Shown piece after piece: positions 21,856 to 32,984 of a stretch of 64,000 nt of DNA (positions within the stretch are counted from its first letter, which is position 1; each line of letters opens with the position of its first letter). The stretch is from assembly GCF_000226095.1 (NCBI RefSeq), contig NC_016475.1:2852001-2916000 (forward strand). The letters are read 5' to 3'. The position numbers and the translations under genes are program-made. The notes under the pieces were generated by a model that worked only from the letters and a program-made list of their open reading frames with translations, made no database searches and was not told the DNA's origin. The DNA is from Thermothelomyces thermophilus ATCC 42464. Its lineage: Eukaryota > Ascomycota > Sordariomycetes > Sordariales > Chaetomiaceae.

Positions 21856-24800
21856 ATGTTGCCGCTCCAGTCAATCGAGGCATCACCCCCGTCACACCGT
21901 ACCGAGGAGAATGGGGAAACTCGGCAGCAAAAGCCCAAGGTGCTGCCGTGCAAATATTGCAGCAAGCGCTTCAGGTCAGTGTCTATCAGAGCCAGCCCCC
22001 CGTCCGGACCCTCTATGCCGTATATTGGCTTACATTGCCGTCCCATATTAGACGCGTGGAGCATGTCCAGAGACACGAAAGAACCCATACCAAGGAAAAG
22101 CCCTTTGCCTGTCTCTGGCCTCGTTGTGGGAAGACCTTTGGGCGACGGTGAGCGAGCCCTGTTCTGTCCTTTTTTGCCTTTCTGCACTCTGCACCCCTTC
22201 GTGTTTCTTGCCCCAGCCTCCGCATGGGATCTGAACCCCGGCCTTGTCTCGCACAGCTTCTCCAACTCCCCTCTTGCTACCACATAGGACGCAGGCCTTA
22301 CACTCTCCTCCCTCCCACCGCTCCATATCTTGCCAATCTTCATCTCCGACCTCACCCATCATCATCTGTTTCAAGGACGACGGGCCGACCGAGGCCCATT
22401 TTGTTTTCCAAGTTGCTTTTTCGTTTATGTATTTCTCGCTCGTGATGAACATATGCTTATATGGACATCAGGGACTTACTTGTCCGCCATGAGAAGCTGG
22501 TCCATCTCAACGAAGGCAGCGGCAATAAGGATGGCACCCGGTCACGAAAACTCTCCTCGGCAGGAGTTGCTCCTGGCCCAGCCGAGGCCCAGGTCGACAC
22601 CGAAATGCTCGGCATGCCGCAGCAGCAACATCAGCAGCAACGGCAACAACAACAACAACAGCAACAACAGAAGCCACGGCTGGTGCACGATCAGTACCGG
22701 ACGGACCACGTTCAGCAATCTGTAATGTCATCGCTACCGCCCGACTCGCGCCTTTCCGCACGGGCACCCGCCTGCAATCTCGATCTCCTCTCGGATGCTG
22801 CTACCCATCTCGCGTCCGGTGGGGAGGTCAACAGCATGCAACCGAACATGATGCAAGGGCTCGCTCCGCCGCCGGCAGACTTGGGGCCGGTCAAGGCGTA
22901 CCAAGACGCGATGCCGTACGGAGACCGACCGCGAGACCAAGATCCCGGGGCGTTGGCACCGGGCTATCCAACGCAGCCACCACCTCCGGTCTTTGACGAC
23001 TATAACTTGTTCCTCGATGATTATGCAACCTCTTCTCACTTCCTGCCGCCATCGCTCGAAGCTGAGCAGGGTTTCGGTATGTGGTCGCGCCCCTCTGCAG
23101 CTGAACTGGGGCGAGGCCTGTCGAAGCCTCCTTCTGCGTTTCCGTCTAGGTTTCCCTCTCTTGCCCCCGATATGCGCGATCCGAACGGAGAATCGTCAAG
23201 AATTCACGAAGATGGGACACGAGCGCCGATCTGGAGGATATCAGCAACGGACCACACGGTCATTAGGAACCGGTTGGACGAGTTCTCCTCAGCCCTGCCT
23301 AGCGACTTTGTGTTCCCTTCGCGACACACATTGAGCAGGTTCCTCGAAGGCTATATCAGTGGCTTCCACGAGAACCTCCCCATCCTCCACTTGCCCACAC
23401 TGTCTCCGACCGACCTGTCGCCCGAGCTGTTGTTGGCGATTCTGGCTGTAGGCGCGCAATACCGTTTTGAAACGAACCGTGGTCATGCACTGTGGTATGC
23501 TGCAAAAGCTGTAGCACTCGAGCAAATTCGACGACGGCATAGTCACGAGGTCCACGGGCTGCTGCCCACGCCAGCCGCCTACAGCCCGCACTCCACACGC
23601 CCGTCCCCCAGCGCTGGGTTCCGACATTCTTTCCCTTCCGTACATCAAGACCGCCCGATGACACAGGACACCCACCGCGAGCCATAGTAAGCTCTCGCTC
23701 TCAGAAAACCGAACTTAATGCTCCGAGATGCTGATATTCCATTAGTTCCGCAAACACACCCCAGTCGCGGCTCGAGACCATCCAAGCCCTCCTCCTTCTT
23801 TTTGCCGTCGGCCTCTGGGGAGCCAAGGCCATCCTTCACGAGGCGCTATCCCTGCAAAGCTTGCTTGCGCTTTTATTGCGCGAAGAGGGCTTGAGTGCGG
23901 AAGCTAACCAGCAAACCACCGACTGGGAAACGTGGATCCGGTTCGAGGCAAGCACACGAACCAAGCTCGTTGCCTACTGCTTCTTCAACCTCTGCAGCAT
24001 CGCGTACAATACGCCGCCGCTGCTCCTGACGTCCGAGGTTAACCTGTGTTTGCCGAGTCCCTCACGGCTCTGGAGGGCTGAGAATGCCTGGCAATGGCAA
24101 GAAGCCAGGCAGTCACATCCCAATACCGAGGTCTCGCTGCAAGAAGCCTTTGCAAGGCTACTCCACCGCCCTCCGCAGCCCCCTACGCCCCCGCTTACAT
24201 CGCTGGGCAGCTACGTTCTTATTCACGCCTTGATCCAACACATCTTCCTGTTGAAGCAGACCTCTTTCTCCAGCATGACGCCGTTTGGGATACAAAGGGG
24301 GCTGAAAATGGAGGACGTGGAAGATATCAATCAGGCTCTCCGCGCGTGGAGTGTTAGCTTTGAGCAGCACCGCCAGCTTCGGGCTAATGAGCTAGCGGCA
24401 CATGGAGCTGGGGAGACCTACGCAGAAGGAGCGGTAGCGTTCAACTCGACAGCGTTGCTAAGGCTGGCGTACATCAGACTGCACACCGATCTGAGTCCTA
24501 GTCGGAGTCTCGAGACGCGAGACCATGTCATGATTGCGCAGGCGTTTAGCGATGCCCCGCTACTGGTACGAAGCCCGCGCCTCTGTCGCGCAGTGGTCCA
24601 GGCCATCCACGCCCTGTCGATGCTCGTCAAGATGGGAGTGAACTATGTGGCTAAGACCAAGTCGCTGGAGTGGAGCATGCAACATTCTTGTAAGTTACCC
24701 CTGGCAACCTCCTCCGCGTTCGGTAGGTGTCGATCCAAAGACGTTGACTTGACATTCATCCCAGTGTGCAACTTGGAATGTGCCGTTCTCCTGTCTAAGT

Positions 24801-25183
24801 GGCTCCTGACCTTGGCAGCTATCGGCCCGGCTGAGCCGCCCCCATCAGCCGAGGAGAAGAATTTGCTCGAAATGGTCCGCCGCATGCTGGACGAGACCGA
24901 GTTTGCCGTCCCGATCGATCCATCACTAGCAGGATCGTCGGGCGCCCAGGGCCAGGGTCACAATCCTTCACGGTCCACGGATGCGTCCGTTACGGACAGC
25001 ACCAAACTCAGACAGCTGGCCTGTGCGGTTATCCGGCTGTGGGCGGAGACCTTCAAAGGCGCCCACATTTTTGAGATTGTGCGAATCATTGCGGCGGGTC
25101 TGGAAGGGTACGCGGATATGATGGAGAAGCCAAGGGATAGGACACCCCTCGGCAGAATGGTGCCGAACCAGGGGCTCGGTTGA
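21856..25183 (+). CDS. C2H2 zinc-finger / fungal_trans transcription factor, 930 aa
   Basis: Five exons: 21856-21974, 22052-22147, 22472-23686, 23746-24689 and 24765-25183 (2,793 nt). Two adjacent classical zinc fingers lie at residues 32-83: C32-x2-C35-x12-H48-x3-H52 and C60-x4-C65-x12-H78-x4-H83, joined by a THTKEKPF linker. A polyglutamine stretch (22618-22672) and a Pro-rich disordered region follow. From about residue 340 the sequence matches the fungal-specific transcription factor domain, with SGFHENLPILHLPTLSPTDL near 368 and helical segments such as LLALLLREEGL and SLGSYVLIHALIQHIFLL. This architecture is that of Adr1/Klf1-like nuclear regulators; the target genes are unknown. Both finger-coding regions are split by introns, and the second intron is unusually long (324 nt). 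An upstream in-frame ATG at 21709 exists, but the residues it adds look non-coding. Confidence 0.85.
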
Positions 25184-26344
25184 GCGCCGGCCGGGCCCAT
25201 GATGGACCTTGATAATTGATACCCGTTGTTTCACAACGGAGCAAGACTGTCCGCGCCCATGCCGCTGGCATACTGTTCTTCCCCAACGGTGCCCCCCACC
25301 AATTAGCGCCCCGAGAACTTGAGACCCGGTTCCCGCGACTTCTCTGTATGTATGTACATACATACGTTGGAACCATGGCACGAAAGATGATGGATGCATG
25401 ATGGGTTCTAATGCGCCACGCACCCTCTGGGCGCGATGCATACATACCCAACTCGCGTCGCATCGAGCATCATGAACGGAGTGGCTACCAGGCCCAAGTT
25501 GTCCGACGGATGGAGCAGAAGACGGCACAGGTCCTTAACAAAGCTGGAAGCGCTCGGCAGTGAAGAACCCAGCATGATCGATCGACGGCAACCATCTGCC
25601 GCAACATGCGGCCGTGCGATCTTTGGCCGGCTCATCTTTGAATCAAGAACACGTCCTCTCCCACCCCAGCGCCAGGGAATTCTTGGATAGGGCAGTGTCC
25701 TTGAGCCTGCGTGCGAGGGGTAACCACCTATGTATGTACTTGAGGGTTTTGGTATTACGTGCTATTGCTTCAGGGTGACGCCGACGCGGAACCAATAAAA
25801 GCACATAATACCTCTCCTCTTTTGTGTAATCTCAAGTGTTGGATTCACGAACCACAGCCTGCTCTCCTTCCCCCCATATGTATAAAGGGGGGTTGCGGGA
25901 AGTTAGATTGAGTTGGAGTGTCGCAAACCGGACTCAAAATAGTGGGATAATTAGATGCCGTACTATGTGAAGTAATCACCATTAACCCTCATTGTCGACC
26001 TCTACGCTACTCCGTATCTCTAAGATAAAAGTAATCACGATGAAGCTCGCTAAGCTATTCGACTTGCCTCGCTTTTTGTGCAGGAGGAGGTGCCTTTGCC
26101 CTTGCATAAAGAAAAAGTACATAGTTACATCACAGTAAATGAGCTGCACTCCCGGCCCATCTTATGCACGATTCCTTGCCACGGGGTAATGCTAGTTCAC
26201 ATCAATCCGACCTTGATTTGATACATTGACCGCCAATGCTCGATATGCCCATCCACGCTTATACAACAAGAACCACCCCCTCGTAGGTCTCCGACCGAAC
26301 CAACCGACATGCCAACTCACGTACACACCTTCGTTATTATTACG
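25184..26344. other. Convergent 3' spacer
   Basis: This 1.16 kb spacer separates the convergent regulator and HSE1 genes. It contains a palindromic ATGTATGTACATACAT run at about 25345-25365, a TACTCCGTA motif at 26008-26016, and AT-rich stretches near 25790-26060. I see no gene in it. Confidence 0.5.
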
Positions 26345-28868
26345 CTAATACGCGACGGTCCGATAATACCCTTCCGCCGCTGCCGGCGCACTCGGTCCAT
26401 CATCGCCCGCCGGCCCCGACCCGGATCCGGATCCCGGAGCGGACGACCCCGGCGGCACATAGGCCTTGTACTGCGCTTGGTGCGGTGGCTGCTGCTGTTG
26501 ATGCTGCTGTCCGCCCGGCCCACTTCCCGCAGGACCCGCCGGAGGACCACTTCCGACCCTGCTCGGCAGCGTCTGACGTGCATCGTACGCGAGCCCGCTC
26601 GGCTGCAGCGGGGGCGGGGACATGGTGGATCCCGCAGGCCGGGAGGGGTCGGAGCCGCTTGCCGTGCTTGCAGCGTCGTACGGGCCGCCCGGATAAGAAC
26701 CGGGCTGTGCGTGGTACGACGGGAATTGAGCGGGACCGGAGCCGTGACCGTAAGATGGCTGCCTATGCTCCGGACCGGGAGCTGACGGGGCCGGGGCCGA
26801 TGGAGGAGGAACAGAGGGGGGGGCTGGGGCATTGTGGTTGGATGCCGCTGCGGCAGTGTAGGGGTCCTCGTCCGGCAGGGTGTATGTGGACGAAGGGAAA
26901 GGTGCTGCCGCGTGAGCGTTCTGCGTGGCGATCGGGGAGTCATAGACCGAGGTTGAGAGCTCTTGCGGGCCGCTTCCGTAGGTGCTCTGTGGCCGAGCAG
27001 TCGTTTGTGATGCTTGGTACGGCACGTATTGATGTGTTGGGGGTGGTGAGGCGGATGTCTGCAGTGGCGTGGGCTGCTTGCCGCCAGATGGGATCCGCTG
27101 GTCCTGGGGTCGCTGTGGGTACTGCGATTGCGGGGGCTGCTGTTGTGGTGCCTGGGACGGCGGCGGGATTTGTTGGGATGGAACCTCGGCACCTGCTACG
27201 TAGAATGGAGCAGGAGCAGCTCCGGCGCCGGGACGCTGGAAGGCATTAGGCGGAGGGGATGACGGAGGGTATTGGGCTGGCTCTGTTAATATCTACATCA
27301 GCTTTCTGTGCTTCAAACCGCCTTTCTAAAGTCCCTAGTTCCGTCGAGGTCGTACCTTGAGCAGGCGCCGGTGTATAGAACCGCTGCGGATCTTGTTGTT
27401 GCGGAGGTGGGCCGTAGCTCTGTCCCGGGGGCGGGTAGCCCTGCGGGACTTGCGGGCGCATGGCGTACTGGTGATAGGTCGGTCCTGGCGGGTGCGACAT
27501 GGACGACTCCAGTAGAGCCTCATAATCTCTCCTGGCTTTAATGAACTTCTCGTTAAGCTGAGTGAAGTCGTCTGCGACGCGTCAGTAAGGTCCAAGGTCG
27601 CAATAATCGGAGCAAATACCTTTCTTTTGCGAGTACTTCTCGATCAGCTTGATGAGCTTCGGCCGGATGGCCAACGTTTGGTGATAAAGTTTCTGTGTTT
27701 CGAGAGTCAGCGTTGCAAAACATGGCAGAAGAGTTGATGATGGGGGAGAAGACGGACGGATATCTCCTCGTTATCTTCCTCCCTCGGCGTCGTGTTGCTG
27801 GCACTTAGCAACGTCAACAGCTTCTCGACGTTCTTGATCTCGGCAAACACCTCGGCCTCCATCTGGGCCTCGCGCTGCAGCTCTTCAGGGGTGGGGTCCG
27901 TGAGTTTCTCGACGTAATTGAGCGGGAAGATGCCCGTCTTCCCCTTGAGCGAACCCCGCCACCAATCCTTATACACGCTCTCCAGAACGGCAATGACGTC
28001 GCCCTTCTTGAACTCCAGCTCACCCGGCTCCGACGGGACGAAGTCGTACAGCGCTCTCACGCGGGAGACTGTCGCGGCGGTGGTGCCCGACGGCACCGGC
28101 TGGGCGGGTGCCGTCTGCTGCTGGGTCGCGGCCCCTGCGCCGGCTGATGCCCCGGCCCCTGACGTGCCCGCTGCCGATTGAGCGGCTGCCTTCTTCCGCT
28201 CTTCCTCCTGCAAACTCAGCTTGAGCGCCATCTGCAACTCCTCCTCCTCCTTTTGACGATCTAGGTCCGTCAGGTTGTTCTTCTGCGGCGCGCTGGGCGG
28301 CTGGAGGGTCGGATTGCTCTGCTTGAGGCGATAGAAGGCATCGTACATGATGCCGAGGTCCGGGTCCGACTTGAACATGTCGGACCATTCCTTCATGCGC
28401 TCGAGGATCTTGACCTTGACCTGGTTGTGCGTGTTGCGGTCGTTCGCAAGCTTGAGCAGGGCCTCGGTGAATGCGCGGCTCGACAGCTCGCGGTGCATGT
28501 TCTTGCCGCAGTTCTGGGAGAGGGCGTTGGCGACCTAGGAAGGACACAGTGTCAGTCGTCGGCGACAGCGATACCCCGTGCGGCGCTGCGCTCACCTCGA
28601 GCGTGTACAGTTGGACATTGGCGTTGCGGTGCGCCAGGCGCTTGATCAGGCTGGCTACCGACTCCTTCGGCCCGTTCGGGTCGCTCGAGACACGGTCACA
28701 GATTTCCATGATGGCGCCCCAGTCCTCGGACGTCAGATTCTCGTCCGTGGCCTTGTCTGCGGGAGGAAGAGTCCATCCATGTCAGCTGTGCACCCCGACC
28801 TGTGCGGGACGTCGTAGAAACATACTGATGGCCTCATCGTAAGGCCCGGCCGCAGCCGCTCGAAACAT
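26345..28868 (-). CDS. HSE1: HSE1, ESCRT-0 subunit (STAM homologue), 735 aa
   Basis: Six exons: 28868-28826, 28756-28596, 28534-27758, 27692-27620, 27571-27356 and 27282-26345 (2,208 nt). Hse1 pairs with Vps27 to form ESCRT-0, which gathers ubiquitinated cargo at endosomes for the multivesicular body pathway. Domains in order: an N-terminal VHS domain (about residues 10-145, with ATDENLTSEDWGAIMEICD and FTEALLKLANDRNTHNQVK); a ubiquitin-interacting motif (EEEELQMALKLSLQEEERKK); an SH3 domain (VRALYDFVPSEPGELEFKKG to WWRGSLKGKTGIFPLNYVEK); a GAT-like helical region (AEVFAEIKNVEKLLTLL to KARRDYEALLESSM); and a long Pro/Gln/Ser-rich tail. Length and order match filamentous-fungus Hse1. The gene faces the transcription factor gene tail to tail. 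Confidence 0.95.
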
Positions 28869-30389
28869 GGTGGCGGCTGGCTGAGTGCTAACTCGTGGGT
28901 GGTGGTGTTTGTTGGGAACCGGGAGCTCGAAGCCTTAGAGAAATCAAGTGACGGATAGATGAATGAATGGGAGGATGGCCGCCCGGCGTTCGAAGCTCTG
29001 ACGTCTGACGTTCTGTTGGTTGGTTGCCTGCCCCGCTCGGTCGGTACGGTAGGTAATGTAATTTCGCAGGTAAGGTATGTACCAAATACCCAAGACTCCT
29101 CGAGCAGGAATCCGGGCTTGAATCTGGAGAGGGATGCTGTTATTTGCGTCGGCACGCGGAAAGCCGAAGATCCAGTACTTCAGGGCTGCAGGTCTGGGGT
29201 TGCGTGAGCGCAGAGAGAGAAAGCAGGATGCTACGCAGAAATGATGAATTGGACGGCGGATGATGGAACTTCCGTGGAAACATCAGCGGGCAGGGCCCTG
29301 CCGCGTACTGCGTCGTTGGTGACTCCCTCGGTTGCCCCGCACCTACGCTACTGTTGAAAGCTGCCCAGCTCCCCAGCTCCGCGAACCCCTGTCAGCTGCC
29401 ACCGCCATGCACATCATCCCCTGTTGGGGGGGGGGGGCGCATCGACACCGAAACCTGTCTCTTGGCACTGCCACGCCTCGTGGTCTTCGCCGCCGAATTG
29501 CGTATGAGCTTGCGCAGCCACCAGCTAGCGCAGCTGCTGGCTACGAAGGTACTGTACATACATACATACATACCGTCTCTCGATAGTTGCCTTGTACTCC
29601 GTATTTCCATTTGTTTTCAGTTTATTTATTTTCTTCTGTGGAAGATGGTACAGTACAAGCCATTGGTTAATCATGCCTCTGCGATCTGAGAGCCTACTAG
29701 TACATGGCCCCCATCAACGAATATCAATGGCGCGCAAAGACACACCTGACCTGACTGACCTATGCCCTTGGCTTTGGCTTAAATCACTCATCCTTCCTCC
29801 TACCTCTACCTGGAATGGTGCGCAGTTTGTCCGACCAATAACCTGGGCAATGTGAAGCTGCCCGTAGGTGCTTCGTACATTGAGGCACTTGGGCATACCT
29901 GGGCAGGTACCTATGGGCCAAGAGTTTGAGCCGGCGGTACAATACCCCATATCCGGCGACAGTGGAAGACAGCCTGGAAGACAGCCTGGAAACTCAACGG
30001 AAGTCGGGAGTAGGCAAGAGTAAAGGAGTCTATTGACAGCAACGTATGCACATGTTACCTTATTCCAATACTCTCCCTCTCACGATGAGGGGGTTGGGGG
30101 CATTGGCTACTCTGTACTCTGTACTATGTACAACACAATCAACTAGCCCATGTCCAGGCCTTTTTCTCTCTTATAGAGGAAAACAAATAGAACTGAGCTC
30201 GGCCAATGTACAACAATTGTAATAACAGCATCTAGCACGGGACAACTCTCCTGAGAAGGTCTAGTCTAAACGAAGTTAGCCAAAAGAATCTAACACCACA
30301 TTGGCCCTTCGTATTCGCCCCGTATATACAAACTCTGTCAATCAACCCCCTTCTCCCCGTTTCACGCTCCCCAAAGCCTTACTCGGCCC
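28869..30389. other. Gene-free spacer
   Basis: It holds the HSE1 promoter on its left side and the 3' region of the carrier gene on its right. Repeat features are a G run at about 29427-29437, an ACAT tetranucleotide run at about 29555-29573 with TACTCCGTA at 29595-29603, and short TACTCTG repeats near 30110. No gene is supported. Confidence 0.5.
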
Positions 30390-31761
30390 CTACGCCTCGC
30401 CATCCCTAATCTTGCGGAAGAAGTCCATTACCCCGGTGTAGACGACGAGGAGAATGCCGCCGCCAGGTCCCAGCCGGAGAACCTTGGGGATGAAGCCTTT
30501 GTAGAGGGCCCCGAAGCCTTCCTCTTTGGCAACCGTCGCCACGGCAGGCCAGGCCCAGTTGTACTTGGGTGTTTGGCCGGCAACCTTGACGCTGTTCTGG
30601 ATACGGCTCTTCACGACATCCATGGCTAGAAATAATGTCAGTTTTCGTTCTCTTGTTTCAGGGCTAGAGGAGGTGGATGCGGGAAAAGAGAGCCGGCTGC
30701 CCGGTGGAACTCGTGCTCATTCAAGGCGCGCAGGGAGAGTTAGGATGGCTTTCACGTACGGGTATTCAGAATCGTGCCGACAGTGCCGCCAATGGTACCG
30801 GCGACGATGTCGTTGATTGTTTGTCCCGACTTCGTCTCCGCCTTGGGGAGCAATTGCCGAACCTGGAAGATGCAGCCGAAGTAGCCCGAGTTCCAGAGAA
30901 TGTGGCGCCAGAGAGTAGACTCGAGGCCGTTGTACATGGCCAGCAGACCTTCGTTGCGCACCGTCTTGACGACAACATCAATCATACCGCTGTACTTGCC
31001 GGCCGAGGCCTTGTCCTGGAGGCGGATCTTGACGAGCTCGAAGGGCACCACGACGAAGGACTCAGTCGCGCCGGCCGAAGCACCAGTCAGGACCGAGAGC
31101 GACTGTGTCATGGTCTGCTGGCCAAAGAGATCCTTGTAGAATTTGCCCCATTTGTCGTTGGCCGCGAACTTGGTCGCGCGCTTGGGCGCCTCCATGAGAA
31201 TGGGAGCGGTAATGCCGCGGTAGAGCCTCGAGAAGCTACCCAAAATGTCAACACCACCACCCCTTCCATGTATCCGAGTGTTCCTGACGCATACCCTTCG
31301 TTGCGGATGATCTTCTGGAAGCAGTCGAGCATGCCACTGTACGCATCGGCACCGGAGCCTTTACCGGTCTGCAGCTGTCTTTTCGGTCGTCAGCCGGGAG
31401 AGAGGGTCGATATCAAATGAACGGGAGGTGCCGTCTCACACTCTTGTCTTCACGACATCCAGCGGGTACCTGTTTGAGCGTTCAGCATTAGCAATTGAGG
31501 CGAGGCGCGCGACCTCGTCCGAGCATGGCAGGGCTTACATGACCAGGATCTATGCGCGCCCTAGGTGTTAGCGTGAGAATTGACGCCCGTTGGAGCCATT
31601 GGTCAACGTGCTTCAGATACACCGGCAATGGCGCCTGAATTGAAGTACTTGGTTAGCTGACCGAGTCTCGGCGGCTGCTTCGGGATGCTCTTGGGAAACC
31701 GCTCACCGGCCATGAACGTATAGCGGAACGGCAGCGGCGCCTTCTCCTTTGCTGACGCCAT
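30390..31761 (-). CDS. ODC1: Mitochondrial 2-oxodicarboxylate carrier, 304 aa
   Basis: Seven exons: 31761-31707, 31634-31612, 31549-31539, 31469-31440, 31378-31295, 31235-30760 and 30625-30390 (915 nt). The protein is a three-repeat inner-membrane carrier that, by family, exchanges 2-oxoadipate and 2-oxoglutarate across the mitochondrial inner membrane. The three PX[DE]XX[KR] signatures are PLDVVK, PFELVK and PMDVVK, one per repeat. The first repeat reads GVSEILVMYPLDVVKTR, closely like yeast and animal oxodicarboxylate carriers. Total length is normal for the family. Two splice features are unusual: the second intron begins with GC instead of GT, and the third exon is only 11 nt, coding ILV plus two bases. 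Both are needed to produce the conserved first signature. Plain in-frame reading of either intron fails. Confidence 0.9.
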
Positions 31762-32984
31762 TTTGTCTTGTTTTCGGGGCGGGTTGCTACGGGGAATATG
31801 CCGCAAACGGGGGGGGATAAACAAGGAAAGAATTGAACGAAGAAAGGTAGGGTATCAATAGACTGCAGGAGAGAAGTTGTCTTGTGTCACCGAATTTCAG
31901 AAAGCCGAAAGCCGCCCGCCCCCACCCCCACAGTTTGGAGAGACGACATCGGAGACCCGGGGCCCAAGCCCCCGGCTCGGATCATTCCATGCACTATCCG
32001 TATTAACTCCCGTTCTTCCCCGGCCCGGCTAAATGAAAGCAATAGCATGTGCAAACCCTAACCCGGACGCAGCCCGATTGTCGAAAGGCGACAACGAAAC
32101 TCTCAGAGCCTTCTTTTTACGTAAAGGCGATATATATGGTGTACTGTACGAAATAGGTAGCTACCCAAGCACGGGATATGAGGTGGTGGACGAAGGTAAT
32201 CCGTATCAGGCGCTTTTGTCAGTGGAGTTAAAGGTAGTGTATAAATCATAACGTATGTTGTTATACTCCATTTATACATCTTGAATCAAGAAGGTAGTGT
32301 AAGTTTAAGTCCGGCTTCGCGTGCGTTTGTGACACCATGTTTGTCAAGGTCAAATTGAGACTGCACAAATACCAATACCTGTTGTTATAATTACTTCCTG
32401 CAGGTCGTTCCTCATTCGAGCCCGCTGACTGCTCTGCAAGTTACTAAGGTAAGGTAATTCAAGCATGAGGGCGCGATTTGCGATCCCATTGGTGGGTGGG
32501 AGACGCCGGGCCCAGAGCACCGGCAGTGTTAGCGGGAACGCGGGGGCTAATTAACGTTATCGCGACAGTTGCGCACACGTTCCAGGAGATATGACCAGAA
32601 CCCTTCCCCCACGTCAATCGAATCGTGCCTCTCGCCCTGAACTTAGCGGACGTTCCTCGCGCAAGCCCGAGCCTATACGAACCGCGAGCATCAAGGGAAA
32701 GCAAAAATCTGGTCCCAACGAGCAGATTTCAAGTCTAATCGACCTCCGCTGCACCGTCGAGCTACCTCCGAGGAACCCGCGTCCTTGCACGATATCGCCA
32801 CGCACGAAAAATTGCTGCTATCGGCCGTTCTGCGCACGAGATCTTGGGGTCCCAGCTTGACCCTTCGCGTGGGGAAGTCTTTCTCGAGCTTCCTATCGCA
32901 CCTTTAAACAGGCCGTGATCCGAGAGACCACAGCGAGGTGCATCTGAAGCTCTCGAAGGACGACCCGCGATTAGCATCCGGCAC
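31762..32984. other. Divergent promoter spacer
   Basis: This lies between the carrier gene (-) and the ankyrin/RCC1/BTB gene (+). A TAATCCGTA copy lies at 32197-32205. Short open frames at 32459-32860 overlap on both strands and show no family resemblance. The spacer should hold both promoters. Confidence 0.5.

Noticed and set aside
31561-31630. GTATCT donor in the carrier gene instead of the GC donor
   Set aside because: It would remove the VSE residues that are conserved before ILVMYPLDVVKTR in this carrier family.
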